Positions 42,041 to 50,566 of a stretch of DNA of 64,000 nucleotides are shown in pieces. The notes under the pieces were generated by a model. The model was given only the letters and a program-made list of their open reading frames with translations, was not told the DNA's origin and did no database searches. Made by a program: the position numbers and the translations under genes. Numbering within the stretch: the stretch's first letter is position 1; each line of letters opens with the position of its first letter. The stretch lies in assembly GCA_022651245.1 (NCBI GenBank), contig JALCQM010000004.1, positions 1 through 64,000 of the forward strand, given 5' to 3'. The stretch is from Lactobacillus sp. GTDB lineage: Bacteria; Bacillota; Bacilli; Lactobacillales; Lactobacillaceae.

Positions 42041-43923
42041 CTGAAGAGATCATTGACCTGACCGAATCTCACGACGTCATTGGCGCCTATCGCAAGCGTG
42101 ACTATCGGGCTATCCGTCAGAAGTACACCGATCCCGGTACTACCTACGCCTTTAGAGTCCTAGACGGCAAGATTATGGCCGGCTACATGATGCGGCTGGC
42201 CTGCTTCCGACATGTGCAAGATTTACAACGTGCCGAAGCCGAGCAAGCATACTTCCCATTCCGGTACGACCTAGACAAGACTAGCGCCATTCTGACTTTT
42301 GCGGCGATCTGCCCAGATGTCGATACTGGCGAACCTTCCAAACTGATGCTGTGGCAGAAATTCACTCTGTCTCAGCTTTTTGGTTGGGTCACTTTAGACG
42401 GCCAGAAGCGTTTCACGCGTGCCGACCTTAGCGTTGGCCGTGGCCAGGGTAAAACCTACCTGATGGGCATCTACATGTCATACAGCTTCCTGATTGAACC
42501 GTTGAGCCTGTCCAATCAGGACTTCCTAGTGTCGTCTATCAATTTCAAGCAGACCAACAAGCTCTTTGGATACATTGGCACGATGCTCAAACAAATTTGT
42601 GCTAACGAGCCCTTCAAGACACTGGCGAAGCAAGCGGGGCTTATACCACTGCTGCACGATCAGTATGTCCAGCGCACCGCCAACAATGTGTTGCGGGAGA
42701 TCCCACTAGAATCCGGACAGTATGACTCGTATCACTTTACAACAGCCGTCTTTGATGAAGTCGGTGAAGTCAAGAGCCGTGATCGGATCAGCAAGATCAC
42801 TACTGGCCAGGTCAAGGTACCAAATCACCAATACATCCAGATCTCAACAGCGTATCCTGATCCGTCAGTGCCGTTCCACGACGACCAAAAGATGATGCAG
42901 GAAGTCATGGAGCGTGACAGTGATCGGGCCAACGACCGGCGCTTGTGTCTGGTGTGGGCGCAGGACAGCCTGAACGAGACTTATAAGCCAGATACTTGGG
43001 TAAAGTCCAACCCGCTGCTCGATCTCAAATCGCAGTACACTACGCTTTTTGGCGGTTTGATGGACTTGCGAGACCAGATGCTGGCAACTGGCAAGGTCGC
43101 GGACTTCCAAAACAAGAACCTCAACATGTGGCTGCAAGAGAAGCAGAACAGCTTCCTCAAGCTAAGCGATATTGAACGATCTGTCGTAAAAGATTTCTCC
43201 ATCCGCGGTCGCCAGGTGTATGTGGGCTTTGACTACTCGATGTTTAGCGACAACACTGCCATCGCTTTTATCTATCCATATCGCCGCGCGGATGGCACCA
43301 AGCACTGGCACGTCGAGCAGCACAGTTTCATCCCGTGGGAACGGGCTGGGTCAATCGAGGCCAAAGAGAACCAAGACGGCATCGCCTATCGGCAGTACCC
43401 GGAGTTTTGCACGATCACCAGTCACCCGCAAGGCCTAATCAATGACGACCAGGTCTACCAGTGGCTCATGGACTACGTCGAGGACAACGGCCTTGAGGTG
43501 GTCTTTTTTGGTTACGACGCTTGGGGTGCCACCAAGGCAATCAAGCAGATGGAGCTCAACACTGCCTGGCCACTTGAACCGATCCGACAACGGACTAGTG
43601 AACTTAAAGACCCGACGAAGTGGCTACAAGAGTGCTTTGTTGAGGGCACAATTGATCGTCCAGACGACCCGATCATGGCTAAAGCGTTGATGAACGCGCA
43701 GCTTTACGAGGATAAGATCGGCATCCAAGTCGATAAGGCCGCTGCTACGTACAAGATTGACGTGGTTGACGCCGTCATCGACAGCGGATACCAGGCGATG
43801 TATCACTTCGAGGACTACGCCGACATCAATGATAAGTCACAGCAGGTGGATCGGATGACGCAAGAGCAAGTCAAAGAATGGTTCTTAAGCCAGCATGGAG
43901 GAGGTGAATCGGATGATCTTTAA
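42037..43923 (+). CDS. terL: Terminase large subunit
   Basis: 628 residues. The ATPase has Walker A SVGRGQGKTY (~residues 131-140) and a Walker B-like VFDEVGE (~239). The C-terminal nuclease shows the first Asp in VGFDYSMFSDNTAIA (~395). It pumps DNA into the prohead and cuts at cos. Confidence 0.95.
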   Translation: MTEEIIDLTESHDVIGAYRKRDYRAIRQKYTDPGTTYAFRVLDGKIMAGYMMRLACFRHVQDLQRAEAEQAYFPFRYDLDKTSAILTFAAICPDVDTGEPSKLMLWQKFTLSQLFGWVTLDGQKRFTRADLSVGRGQGKTYLMGIYMSYSFLIEPLSLSNQDFLVSSINFKQTNKLFGYIGTMLKQICANEPFKTLAKQAGLIPLLHDQYVQRTANNVLREIPLESGQYDSYHFTTAVFDEVGEVKSRDRISKITTGQVKVPNHQYIQISTAYPDPSVPFHDDQKMMQEVMERDSDRANDRRLCLVWAQDSLNETYKPDTWVKSNPLLDLKSQYTTLFGGLMDLRDQMLATGKVADFQNKNLNMWLQEKQNSFLKLSDIERSVVKDFSIRGRQVYVGFDYSMFSDNTAIAFIYPYRRADGTKHWHVEQHSFIPWERAGSIEAKENQDGIAYRQYPEFCTITSHPQGLINDDQVYQWLMDYVEDNGLEVVFFGYDAWGATKAIKQMELNTAWPLEPIRQRTSELKDPTKWLQECFVEGTIDRPDDPIMAKALMNAQLYEDKIGIQVDKAAATYKIDVVDAVIDSGYQAMYHFEDYADINDKSQQVDRMTQEQVKEWFLSQHGGGESDDL

Positions 43924-44107
43924 AAAACTAGCTGCCACTATCTGGCACCTGGCCGATGTATTGTGCTTTATTCTTGCCCTGGTGGCTTTGTGTGCAGGGG
44001 CCTATCAATTTGGCCTGGGGTGGTTTTATATCGCTCTGGCGGCCTCTCTGGCCTTCCTGGGCTGGCTGTGTGAAATGGTCGCCGGCCAGAAGGGAGGTGA
44101 TGAATAA
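43913..44107 (+). CDS. Small membrane protein between terL and portal
   Basis: 64 residues with two membrane helices (LADVLCFILALVALCAGAY; WFYIALAASLAFLGWLC). GGAGGAGGTGA inside terL precedes ATG 43913. Short membrane or head-tail joining genes at this spot are common in A2-like phages; role unknown. Confidence 0.7.
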   Translation: MIFKKLAATIWHLADVLCFILALVALCAGAYQFGLGWFYIALAASLAFLGWLCEMVAGQKGGDE

Positions 44108-45294
44108 TGCCGATTTTCAATGTGAAAAACAAAGCCGCGCCGTTTGAACCGGTCAGCAACAATTTCAGTGACGTAATCAACTTCGCGGTCGCTAACAGTA
44201 CAGGTGCGAGCGAATATGTGAGCGCCGACACGGCGCTACACAACTCGGATATCTACTCAGTCGTGATGCAGCTTGCTAGCGATCTTGCGACGGTCAACTA
44301 TCGGGCTACCAGTACACGCATGGACGCCTTTGTCGACAATCCGAGTGCGACCAGCAACGGGCACTCGTTCTGGACCGCAGTGTTTGCACAGCTATTGCTA
44401 TCTGGCGAGTCTTTTGTCTATCGCTGGCGCAACATCAATGGCGCTGATCTGCGATGGGAAGCGTTGCGGCCGTCACAGGTGCAAGCTTTCTTGCTCAGCG
44501 ATGGCAGTGGCCTGATCTACAATCTGGCCTTTGACGAGCCGGATATCGGTTTGATGGAGGCTGTACCGGCAACAGACTTGCTACACTTCCGCTTGCTGTC
44601 GAAAAACGGAGGTATGACTGCAATCAGCCCGCTGTCCGCGCTTGCCAACGAGCTCAACATCAAGAAAGCCAACAATAAGCTGACACTCGATGCACTGAGC
44701 CAAGCTGTGACGGCACCGGGCGTCTTGAAAGTCAACAAGGGCGGGCTACTTAACGCCAACGAAAAGGCAGCACGCTCGCGTGAGTTCATGCAACAGCAGT
44801 CAACCAGCAACGGCGGCCCAATCGTGTTAGATGACCTTGAGGACTACACGAAGCTGGAAGTCCAAAGCAACGTCGCTCAGCTACTCAGCCAAACGGACTG
44901 GACGGCTAAGCAAATCGCTAAGGTTTACGGTATCCCCGACACTTTCGTCAACGGCCAAGGTGACCAGCAGTCGTCTGTCGACCAGATAACAGGGATGTAT
45001 GTCAAAGCACTGAACCGCTACGCGCAAAGCGCCATTAGTGAGCTCAACGTCAAGTGCCGCGCTGACTTCGAGGCTGACCTGTGGCCGGTGATCGACCCGA
45101 TGGGCAGTAACTTTGCCTCTAGCGCTATCAACATGCGTAAGGGTGGCTTGCTGGACAACAAGCAAGCTGTTTGGCTGCTCAAGCACACTGGATATTTGCC
45201 TGATGACATGCCTGATGCCAAGGTGGCACCTGTGCCAGTGGTAGATGAACCTAAGCCTGACGAAGATCCAACGAAGGGAGGTGAAAATGAATGA
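44107..45294 (+). CDS. Portal protein (HK97 type)
   Basis: 395 residues forming the dodecameric portal at the capsid vertex. Family features include SDIYSVVMQLASDL, the GKGLL-like NKGGLLN, and VYGIPDTFVNGQGDQ near the crown region. Overlaps the upstream stop by one base and the protease gene by four. Confidence 0.95.
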   Translation: MPIFNVKNKAAPFEPVSNNFSDVINFAVANSTGASEYVSADTALHNSDIYSVVMQLASDLATVNYRATSTRMDAFVDNPSATSNGHSFWTAVFAQLLLSGESFVYRWRNINGADLRWEALRPSQVQAFLLSDGSGLIYNLAFDEPDIGLMEAVPATDLLHFRLLSKNGGMTAISPLSALANELNIKKANNKLTLDALSQAVTAPGVLKVNKGGLLNANEKAARSREFMQQQSTSNGGPIVLDDLEDYTKLEVQSNVAQLLSQTDWTAKQIAKVYGIPDTFVNGQGDQQSSVDQITGMYVKALNRYAQSAISELNVKCRADFEADLWPVIDPMGSNFASSAINMRKGGLLDNKQAVWLLKHTGYLPDDMPDAKVAPVPVVDEPKPDEDPTKGGENE

Positions 45295-46040
45295 TCAATA
45301 TCGATATCAAGGGCGACGTTGTCGATGATGGCAGCGGCGCCTTTTATGATTGGCTCGGCATGCCATGTGCGCACCCGTCCGCTATCAGTACCGCACTTGC
45401 AGTAGATGATGGCGACGATGTGACGGTCGATGTGGCTAGCGGCGGCGGTGATGTCTTTGCGGCGTCTGAAATTTACACGATGCTCAAAAATCACGCGGGC
45501 ACAGTCACGATTAATATCCAAGGACTAGCGGCTTCCGCAGCTTCTGTGATTGCGATGGCCGGCGATAAGATCACCATGAGTCCAACGGCCATGATGATGA
45601 TCCACAGGGCTTCCACCGTTGTCGCTGGCAATTCTGACGACCTCAACGCTAGTGTCGACATGCTCGATACTGCTGACCAGGCGATCGCATCCGCGTATGA
45701 AGCAAAGACTGGCATGGCACAAGGCAAGCTACTTGACTTGATGGCAAAAGAGACCTGGATGACCGCTAAGGATGCTGTCTCCAATGGCTTTGCCGATGAG
45801 GTGATGGTCTTTGACGACTCGCAACCACAGGTCACTAACGCGACCGGCACAGCGATCCCAAAGGCCGGCCTCAACAAGCTGGCCACATTACTGATCAAGG
45901 CCGACGAGCTGCCAAAAGCTAAGGCGCCAACGCCCGAACCAAAGATGGCACCACAACCTATCGAAAACAACAAGCCTATGCCAACTCTGCGTGATGCGAA
46001 GCTGGCTATTTTAATGGGCAAAACCCAAAAGGAGGGCTAA
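45291..46040 (+). CDS. ClpP-like prohead protease
   Basis: 249 residues. A ClpP-type serine protease with the nucleophile in GLAASAASVIAMAG (Ser ~residue 83) and the His in MMMIHRAS (~105). It matures the capsid by cutting the delta domain of the major capsid protein encoded next. Confidence 0.95.
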   Translation: MINIDIKGDVVDDGSGAFYDWLGMPCAHPSAISTALAVDDGDDVTVDVASGGGDVFAASEIYTMLKNHAGTVTINIQGLAASAASVIAMAGDKITMSPTAMMMIHRASTVVAGNSDDLNASVDMLDTADQAIASAYEAKTGMAQGKLLDLMAKETWMTAKDAVSNGFADEVMVFDDSQPQVTNATGTAIPKAGLNKLATLLIKADELPKAKAPTPEPKMAPQPIENNKPMPTLRDAKLAILMGKTQKEG

Positions 46041-46043
46041 CTA

Positions 46044-47243
46044 ATGCCAAAAACAGTAAACGAACTCAACGACGCGTGGATCACCGCGGGCCAAAAGGTC
46101 GAAGACCTTAACGCTAAGCTCAACGTCGCCGCTTTGGACGATGATTTTAGCAAGGAAGCTTTTGACAAGCTCAAGGCAGATCGTGACCAAGCGCGTGACC
46201 AACGTGACGCCTTGAAAGACCAAGTGGCCGAAGCGCGTGCCGAAGAAGTGGCTGCGATGCAGGACAAGGACAAACATCCACTCGACAAGGGTGAAAAGGA
46301 CTTGAAGGCGGGCTTTATCAAGAACTTCAAGGCCATGATGAAGGGTGATCAAAAGGTCATGGATATGATCACCTCTGACACCGACGAAGCCGGCAACGCC
46401 ATTGGACTGACAATCCCGCAAGACATCGAGACCGCAATCAACCTCCTGAAGCGCCAATTTGACGCTTTGGAGCAGTACGTCACCGTCGAAAGCGTCGGCA
46501 CCTTGAGCGGCTCCCGCGTGTATGAAAAGTGGTCTGACATCACGCCGCTGCAAAAGATCGACGAAGCTGGCAATATTCCAGACAACGACGATCCAAAGCT
46601 GCACTTGGTCAAGTACCTGATTGCTACCTACGGCGGAATCACCACCATCACCAACTCTTTGCTCGCCGACACTGCGGACAATCTGATGGCTTGGCTTGAA
46701 GTTTGGATTGCCAAGAAGGTCGTTGCCACTCACAACGGTGCAATCATCGCTGCATTTGGTTTGCTCAAGAAGTACGACGGCAAGCTTGAAAACTTTGACG
46801 ACATCAAGACTCTGATGAACAAGGCCATTGACCCTGCGCTCAAGAGCACATCCAGCTTCATGACCAACACCTCCGGCTTTGACATCTTGTCTAAGGTCAA
46901 GGACGCGGAAGGCCGCTACTTAATCACCGAGCCTGTCACTCAACCGGACCAGCATGTCATCGGTGGCAAGCTAATCCACGAAATTGCCGACAAGTCCTTG
47001 CCTGACAACGCCGATGGGTCTCACCCACTTGGCTACGGCGACTTCAAGGAAGCTGTCACCTTATACAACCGTCAAAACACTAGCTTACTATCCACCAACA
47101 TCGGTGCTGGTGCCTTCGAGACCAACACGACTAAGGTCCGTGTCCTGGATCGTTTCGATGTGCAGGTCACTGATGACGAGGCCGCGGTTTGGACTAGCTT
47201 TACTGCCATCGCTGACCAAACTGGTACCGACCCAAAAGCGTAG
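46044..47243 (+). CDS. Major capsid protein (HK97 fold), short form
   Basis: 399 residues. The N-terminal ~100 residues are a charged coiled-coil delta/scaffold domain (DQARDQRDALKDQVAEARA), to be removed by the protease; the rest is an HK97-fold shell protein (AINLLKRQFDALEQYV, RVLDRFDVQVTDDEAAV). The frame ends Pro-Lys-Ala-stop at a CCCAAAA slippery heptamer, and a minor fraction of ribosomes should shift -1 to add an Ig-like domain (see next entries), as shown for phage A2. Confidence 0.95.
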   Translation: MPKTVNELNDAWITAGQKVEDLNAKLNVAALDDDFSKEAFDKLKADRDQARDQRDALKDQVAEARAEEVAAMQDKDKHPLDKGEKDLKAGFIKNFKAMMKGDQKVMDMITSDTDEAGNAIGLTIPQDIETAINLLKRQFDALEQYVTVESVGTLSGSRVYEKWSDITPLQKIDEAGNIPDNDDPKLHLVKYLIATYGGITTITNSLLADTADNLMAWLEVWIAKKVVATHNGAIIAAFGLLKKYDGKLENFDDIKTLMNKAIDPALKSTSSFMTNTSGFDILSKVKDAEGRYLITEPVTQPDQHVIGGKLIHEIADKSLPDNADGSHPLGYGDFKEAVTLYNRQNTSLLSTNIGAGAFETNTTKVRVLDRFDVQVTDDEAAVWTSFTAIADQTGTDPKA

Positions 47244-47275
47244 CGCCAGCCTCTAACCCGGCTACCGGTCTGGCG
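47231..47275 (+). promoter_or_regulatory. -1 frameshift signal in the capsid gene
   Basis: The heptamer C-CCA-AAA (47231-47237) fits the X-XXY-YYZ rule. Six bases later a stem CGCCAG/CTGGCG (47244-47249 with 47270-47275) begins, a normal spacing for a stimulatory structure. The zero-frame stop TAG lies at 47241. The -1 frame remains open to 47524. Confidence 0.85.
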
Positions 47276-47524
47276 ATGAGCCAAGCCACAGCCTCGATGA
47301 AGGTTGGCGACACGAAACAAGTAACAGCTGCGGCCACACCAGCAGGCGCTGACGACGAAGCAGCAGTAAACGGTGCGATCACTTACGCTTCCAGCGATGA
47401 GACCATCGCCAAGGTAGGCACTGATGGCACCATCACTGCGATCGCCGCAGGCACGGCCACGATCACTGCCACCAGCGGCGCCTTTACGGCTACCGTCAAG
47501 GTGACTGTCGCGGCAGCGGCTTAG
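47237..47524 (+). CDS. Ig-like (BIG2) extension of the capsid protein via -1 frameshift
   Basis: After the shift the frame reads Ser-Val-Ala-Pro and then a ~80-residue bacterial Ig-like domain (ITYASSDETIAKVGTDGTI, then ITATSGAFTATVKVTVAA). It has no ribosome site of its own. The fused product would have 493 residues and would decorate the capsid surface, where such domains may bind weakly to sugars or cell walls. Confidence 0.85.
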   Translation, partial: SVAPASNPATGLAMSQATASMKVGDTKQVTAAATPAGADDEAAVNGAITYASSDETIAKVGTDGTITAIAAGTATITATSGAFTATVKVTVAAAA

Positions 47525-47537
47525 GCGGTGATTGCTG

Positions 47538-47927
47538 ATGGCGACAATCGAGCAGCTTAAAGCCTCACTGCGACTGATGGACACTGGTGACGCTGCTTGG
47601 GACGCTACTGTCAATGCGCAGCTTCAAGGGTACCTGGACGCGGCTACAAGCTACGTCAAGGATGCCGTGGGGTGCGATGACGGTTTTGCCACTGACGCCG
47701 CCAACGAGTCGCTGTTTGACGTGGCTATCATTGCAATCGCCGGGGCGTATCAGCAGAACCCAGTGGCGGTTGTGGCGGGATCGGCAATGGTCAGCGTCAA
47801 CCTGGTCGCCAACTCAATCATCGCGCAGCTGCGTGGCAGATGGGAGGTGAGCCAGGATGGTACAACTAGCGACACCGGTCCGACTGGATCGACTGATCCA
47901 GCTGGGAGCGATGAAGACCGACTATAA
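47538..47927 (+). CDS. Head-tail connector (gp6-like)
   Basis: 129 residues with the helical pattern of HK97 gp6-type connectors (ATIEQLKASLRL, YLDAATSYVKDAVG, ANSIIAQLRG). ATG 47538 is chosen over TTG 47532. It overlaps the next gene by 71 bp in a different frame. Confidence 0.82.
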   Translation: MATIEQLKASLRLMDTGDAAWDATVNAQLQGYLDAATSYVKDAVGCDDGFATDAANESLFDVAIIAIAGAYQQNPVAVVAGSAMVSVNLVANSIIAQLRGRWEVSQDGTTSDTGPTGSTDPAGSDEDRL

Positions 47928-48207
47928 CGCCGAGGGCGTGCCAGTTGACACCTTCGCTCCCAAACGTCAGACGCTTGCTGGTCCCTGGGCGCGAACCATG
48001 CTCCAACAGTATCAAATCGCTGGGACAAGTCGCGAACGCACAGTCATGTATGTGGTGCGTCATATGCCGCCTGGCGCGTATGAAGGTGTGACTCATGTGA
48101 CTATGCCAGGCCACACTTACGAGCTTACAGACGTGCAATCTGAGCCCGTGCCAGGGCCTCGCGCTTACGACTTGCTGACTCTTTTGGAGGTGACCAAGCG
48201 TGGCTAA
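47857..48207 (+). CDS. Head closure / head-tail adaptor protein
   Basis: 116 residues, beta-rich (RERTVMYVVRHMPPG, GHTYELTDVQSEPVPG), typical of SPP1 gp16-like head closure proteins. GGGAGGTGAG precedes ATG 47857, inside the connector gene. Confidence 0.8.
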   Translation: MVQLATPVRLDRLIQLGAMKTDYNAEGVPVDTFAPKRQTLAGPWARTMLQQYQIAGTSRERTVMYVVRHMPPGAYEGVTHVTMPGHTYELTDVQSEPVPGPRAYDLLTLLEVTKRG

Positions 48208-48673
48208 TGACGCAGACATGGACTTTGGCGACGCACTCAACGAGTGGCTGCGCCAGGTTGACGCCTATGTGACCTTATCAGCGGCAGAACGGGGAGAGAT
48301 CACCGAAGCAGGGGCCAAGGCTTATGCCGAGGTCCTCAAAGAGATGACGCCGCGCTCCGACATTGATTACAGCAAGGGCCGCCACTCTGCCGGTCACGCG
48401 ACCAAGCGAAAACGCGGACACCTTGCCGACTCAATCACATACAAGGGCGGCTTCACCGCTGACAATCTCAACACCGGCGACACCGATGTTGGCTACGACA
48501 ATCATTACTTCGACTTTCTGGCCCGTCTGATCAGCGACGGCCAAAAGAAGATGAGTGCTAAAGAGCTTGCCAACACACACTTTACTGATCGCGCCCAGGA
48601 GGCGGCCAAAGAACGCGTCTACGCGGCCATGAAGGCCAAATATGACGAGTTGCACGGAGGTGGTAGCACATGA
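48200..48673 (+). CDS. HK97 gp10-like neck/tail protein
   Basis: 157 residues with GAKAYAEVLKEMTPRSD and the basic GHATKRKRGHLADSITYK stretch typical of HK97 gp10 family proteins. GTG 48200 lies within the previous gene behind GGAGGTGA. Confidence 0.85.
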   Translation: MANDADMDFGDALNEWLRQVDAYVTLSAAERGEITEAGAKAYAEVLKEMTPRSDIDYSKGRHSAGHATKRKRGHLADSITYKGGFTADNLNTGDTDVGYDNHYFDFLARLISDGQKKMSAKELANTHFTDRAQEAAKERVYAAMKAKYDELHGGGST

Positions 48674-49038
48674 GCACAGTCACTGATGCGCAGGCTGTCA
48701 TCGGCACAATCGACGGTGTTGACGGCGTGTATCCTAACATGTTGCCAGGCCCAGTGGCAGACGATACGGCAAAGACTGTCATCCTGCTCACCGAGGCAAC
48801 CGGTGAATCGCCGGACGAGTATGGCAGCGACAAAGCGACCCGCTTCAGGCGAGCCGTTGCAGTAAACATCTTTTATGGTCTCTCCAAGTCCGACCAGGCG
48901 TCGGCAGTGGAAGAGGCCATTTTTAATGCCTTCGAGGCGGCCGGATGGGGTGAAATCTATTCGGCACCACATACCTTCGACCCGTCGACGGGCCAGTATA
49001 CGAAGGCCTTTCAATTCGCAAACACAAAGGAGAGATAA
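48670..49038 (+). CDS. Tail terminator/completion protein (DUF806-like)
   Basis: 122 residues (VYPNMLPGPVADDTAKTVIL; AVAVNIFYGLSKSDQASAVE), matching the small tail completion proteins located just before the major tail gene. Overlaps the previous stop. Confidence 0.78.
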   Translation: MSTVTDAQAVIGTIDGVDGVYPNMLPGPVADDTAKTVILLTEATGESPDEYGSDKATRFRRAVAVNIFYGLSKSDQASAVEEAIFNAFEAAGWGEIYSAPHTFDPSTGQYTKAFQFANTKER

Positions 49039-49040
49039 CT

Positions 49041-49637
49041 ATGGAATTACGAGGCTTAGCTGACTTCATCCTCGCCCGGTACGACGAGAATAACAAGCTA
49101 GTAACCGATACGATCGGCGGGGCCGTTGACGGCCTCTTTACTGTCGATCTGGCAAGCTCTTTAGGTGCCACGCAGGCCAACATCACCAACTTAAGCATCA
49201 CCCCTGAAAAGGTCTACGGGTCTAACGCAGTTGCTGAGCAAACAGTCGGCGTCATCCAGCCGTCTGTCGCCTTGGCAGCTAACGACATCCCACATTTGGT
49301 GTATGACACCTTCGTGGGCTTACAGGCCGACCAGACTAACGGTGGGATGGCTGCCAAGTCTGGTGCAACTGTCACGGGTGGCTTAATCGTCCACTCGCAG
49401 CATCGCTCCGGGGTTGACCTATATATGGCCTTCCCAATGGGAATCTTCACCCCTGGTGAAATGAACTTGCAGACCAACCAGCAGAACCCGACGATCGTGC
49501 ACGACGCGCTGACCTTCAGTGTGCAAGCACGTGCGAGTGACCAACTGGTATATCAGAAGTTCTACTCTGACGAAGAGAACTTCGACTACGAGAAGATGCT
49601 GGCCTTCATCTTTGAAGGCTACACCCCAAAAGCGTAG
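49041..49637 (+). CDS. Major tail protein, short form
   Basis: 198 residues. A typical siphovirus tail tube protein (LRGLADFILARYDENNKLV, GGLIVHSQHRSGVDLYMAF). It ends Pro-Lys-Ala-stop at CCCAAAA, the same slippery site as in the capsid gene. AAGGAGAG precedes ATG 49041. Confidence 0.9.
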   Translation: MELRGLADFILARYDENNKLVTDTIGGAVDGLFTVDLASSLGATQANITNLSITPEKVYGSNAVAEQTVGVIQPSVALAANDIPHLVYDTFVGLQADQTNGGMAAKSGATVTGGLIVHSQHRSGVDLYMAFPMGIFTPGEMNLQTNQQNPTIVHDALTFSVQARASDQLVYQKFYSDEENFDYEKMLAFIFEGYTPKA

Positions 49638-49664
49638 CGCCGACGACGGTAGCAGTGACGGGCG
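49625..49664 (+). promoter_or_regulatory. -1 frameshift signal in the major tail gene
   Basis: CCCAAAA (49625-49631) lies in the X-XXY-YYZ phase, and the following ten bases are identical to those at the capsid site. A possible stem CGCC/GGCG (49638-49641 with 49661-49664), extendable outward, starts six bases later but is weaker than in the capsid gene. Confidence 0.8.
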
Positions 49665-49906
49665 TATCGCTCGATAAGACCACTGCAACCGTAGCAGTCG
49701 GCGCGACTGTACAGCTTAAGGCGACGCTAGCACCTGCTAACGCCACGAACCAGGCTGTCACGTATAAATCCAGCGACACCGGCATCCTTACTGTGGATAA
49801 CGCGGGCAAGGTGACAGGCGTAAAGGCTGGGTCCGCAGACGTCACGGCCACGAGTGCCGATGGTGGCAAGACCGCAAAAGCAACCGTAACTGTGACGGCC
49901 GCCTAG
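49631..49906 (+). CDS. Ig-like (BIG2) extension of the major tail protein via -1 frameshift
   Basis: The shifted frame reads Ser-Val-Ala-Pro and then a BIG2-type domain (VTGVSLDKTTATVAVGATV; VTYKSSDTGILTVDNAGKV). No ribosome site is seen for independent start. The fused product would have 288 residues and be a minor tail tube component, as described for phage A2. Confidence 0.85.
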   Translation, partial: SVAPTTVAVTGVSLDKTTATVAVGATVQLKATLAPANATNQAVTYKSSDTGILTVDNAGKVTGVKAGSADVTATSADGGKTAKATVTVTAA

Positions 49907-49956
49907 GCTTAGTCACTTGCAGGGTGGGCGTGGAGGCATAAAAGGAGAGATCGATT

Positions 49957-50370
49957 TTGAATGAAGATTATGTAGAGATTGACGCTAGTGTGATCGGTGA
50001 GAAGAAACCTATCAAGGTACTAGCCAGCCAAGGCGCTTATCGCCGCGCAATGACTATGCTGCGTGACTTGGCTAAGGCCGAAGTTGACCGGCAAGATCAA
50101 AAAGCGCCAGACGACGCTGACGAGGATGCACTGGCTGTGACGATGCTCAACGATTTAGACACCCAGCTGGATCTTATGGACAAGATGAATCAGTACGTAA
50201 TCAGCACACTTAAGCTGAATCAAAAGCAGATGACGGCGCTGGACTCTATCTCGATGAATGCGGCTGCTGACTTCGCACGCGATGTCGCCGGTCAGGTCAT
50301 GGGGATGGAGTCCAGTCAAAAGGCGACTGAAGACGACCAAAAAAGTGACGCCGTATCAGTATCTCGATGA
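49957..50370 (+). CDS. Tail assembly chaperone, G-type
   Basis: 137 residues, helical and acidic (NDLDTQLDLMDKMNQYVISTLKL-type region, in pieces). It occupies the position of lambda gpG between major tail and tape measure genes. TTG 49957 follows AAAGGAGAG. A run of six A (50339-50344) near its end allows a shift into the next frame. Confidence 0.85.
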   Translation: MNEDYVEIDASVIGEKKPIKVLASQGAYRRAMTMLRDLAKAEVDRQDQKAPDDADEDALAVTMLNDLDTQLDLMDKMNQYVISTLKLNQKQMTALDSISMNAAADFARDVAGQVMGMESSQKATEDDQKSDAVSVSR

Positions 50371-50566
50371 GTTAGATGGCATGATCGAGGACTTCGACTA
50401 CAACGAGCAACAGGCGATGACCAACTTTGGCATCATGCCTGATGTGTACGAAGCCGCTGGTTACAAGCGCATGAACGAGTTGATGCAGGCACGGCCACGT
50501 GATAAGCGTCCGGTCGACGCTTTCGAGTGGATGGACTCCCTTGGTAGAAAGAGTGGTGGTAAGTAA
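50345..50566 (+). CDS. Tail assembly chaperone, T-type extension by frameshift
   Basis: The frame reads VTPYQYLDELDGMIEDFDYN and runs to 50566, one base into the tape measure start. It has no ribosome site. It is in the +1 (equally -2) frame relative to the G-type gene and is entered most simply by slippage of the Lys codon on the A6 run. The joined product would have about 202 residues. Confidence 0.7.
   Translation: MTPYQYLDELDGMIEDFDYNEQQAMTNFGIMPDVYEAAGYKRMNELMQARPRDKRPVDAFEWMDSLGRKSGGK

Noticed and set aside
45491..46021. A 176-codon minus-strand frame inside the protease gene
   Set aside because: Antisense shadow; the plus strand has clear catalytic motifs in this stretch.
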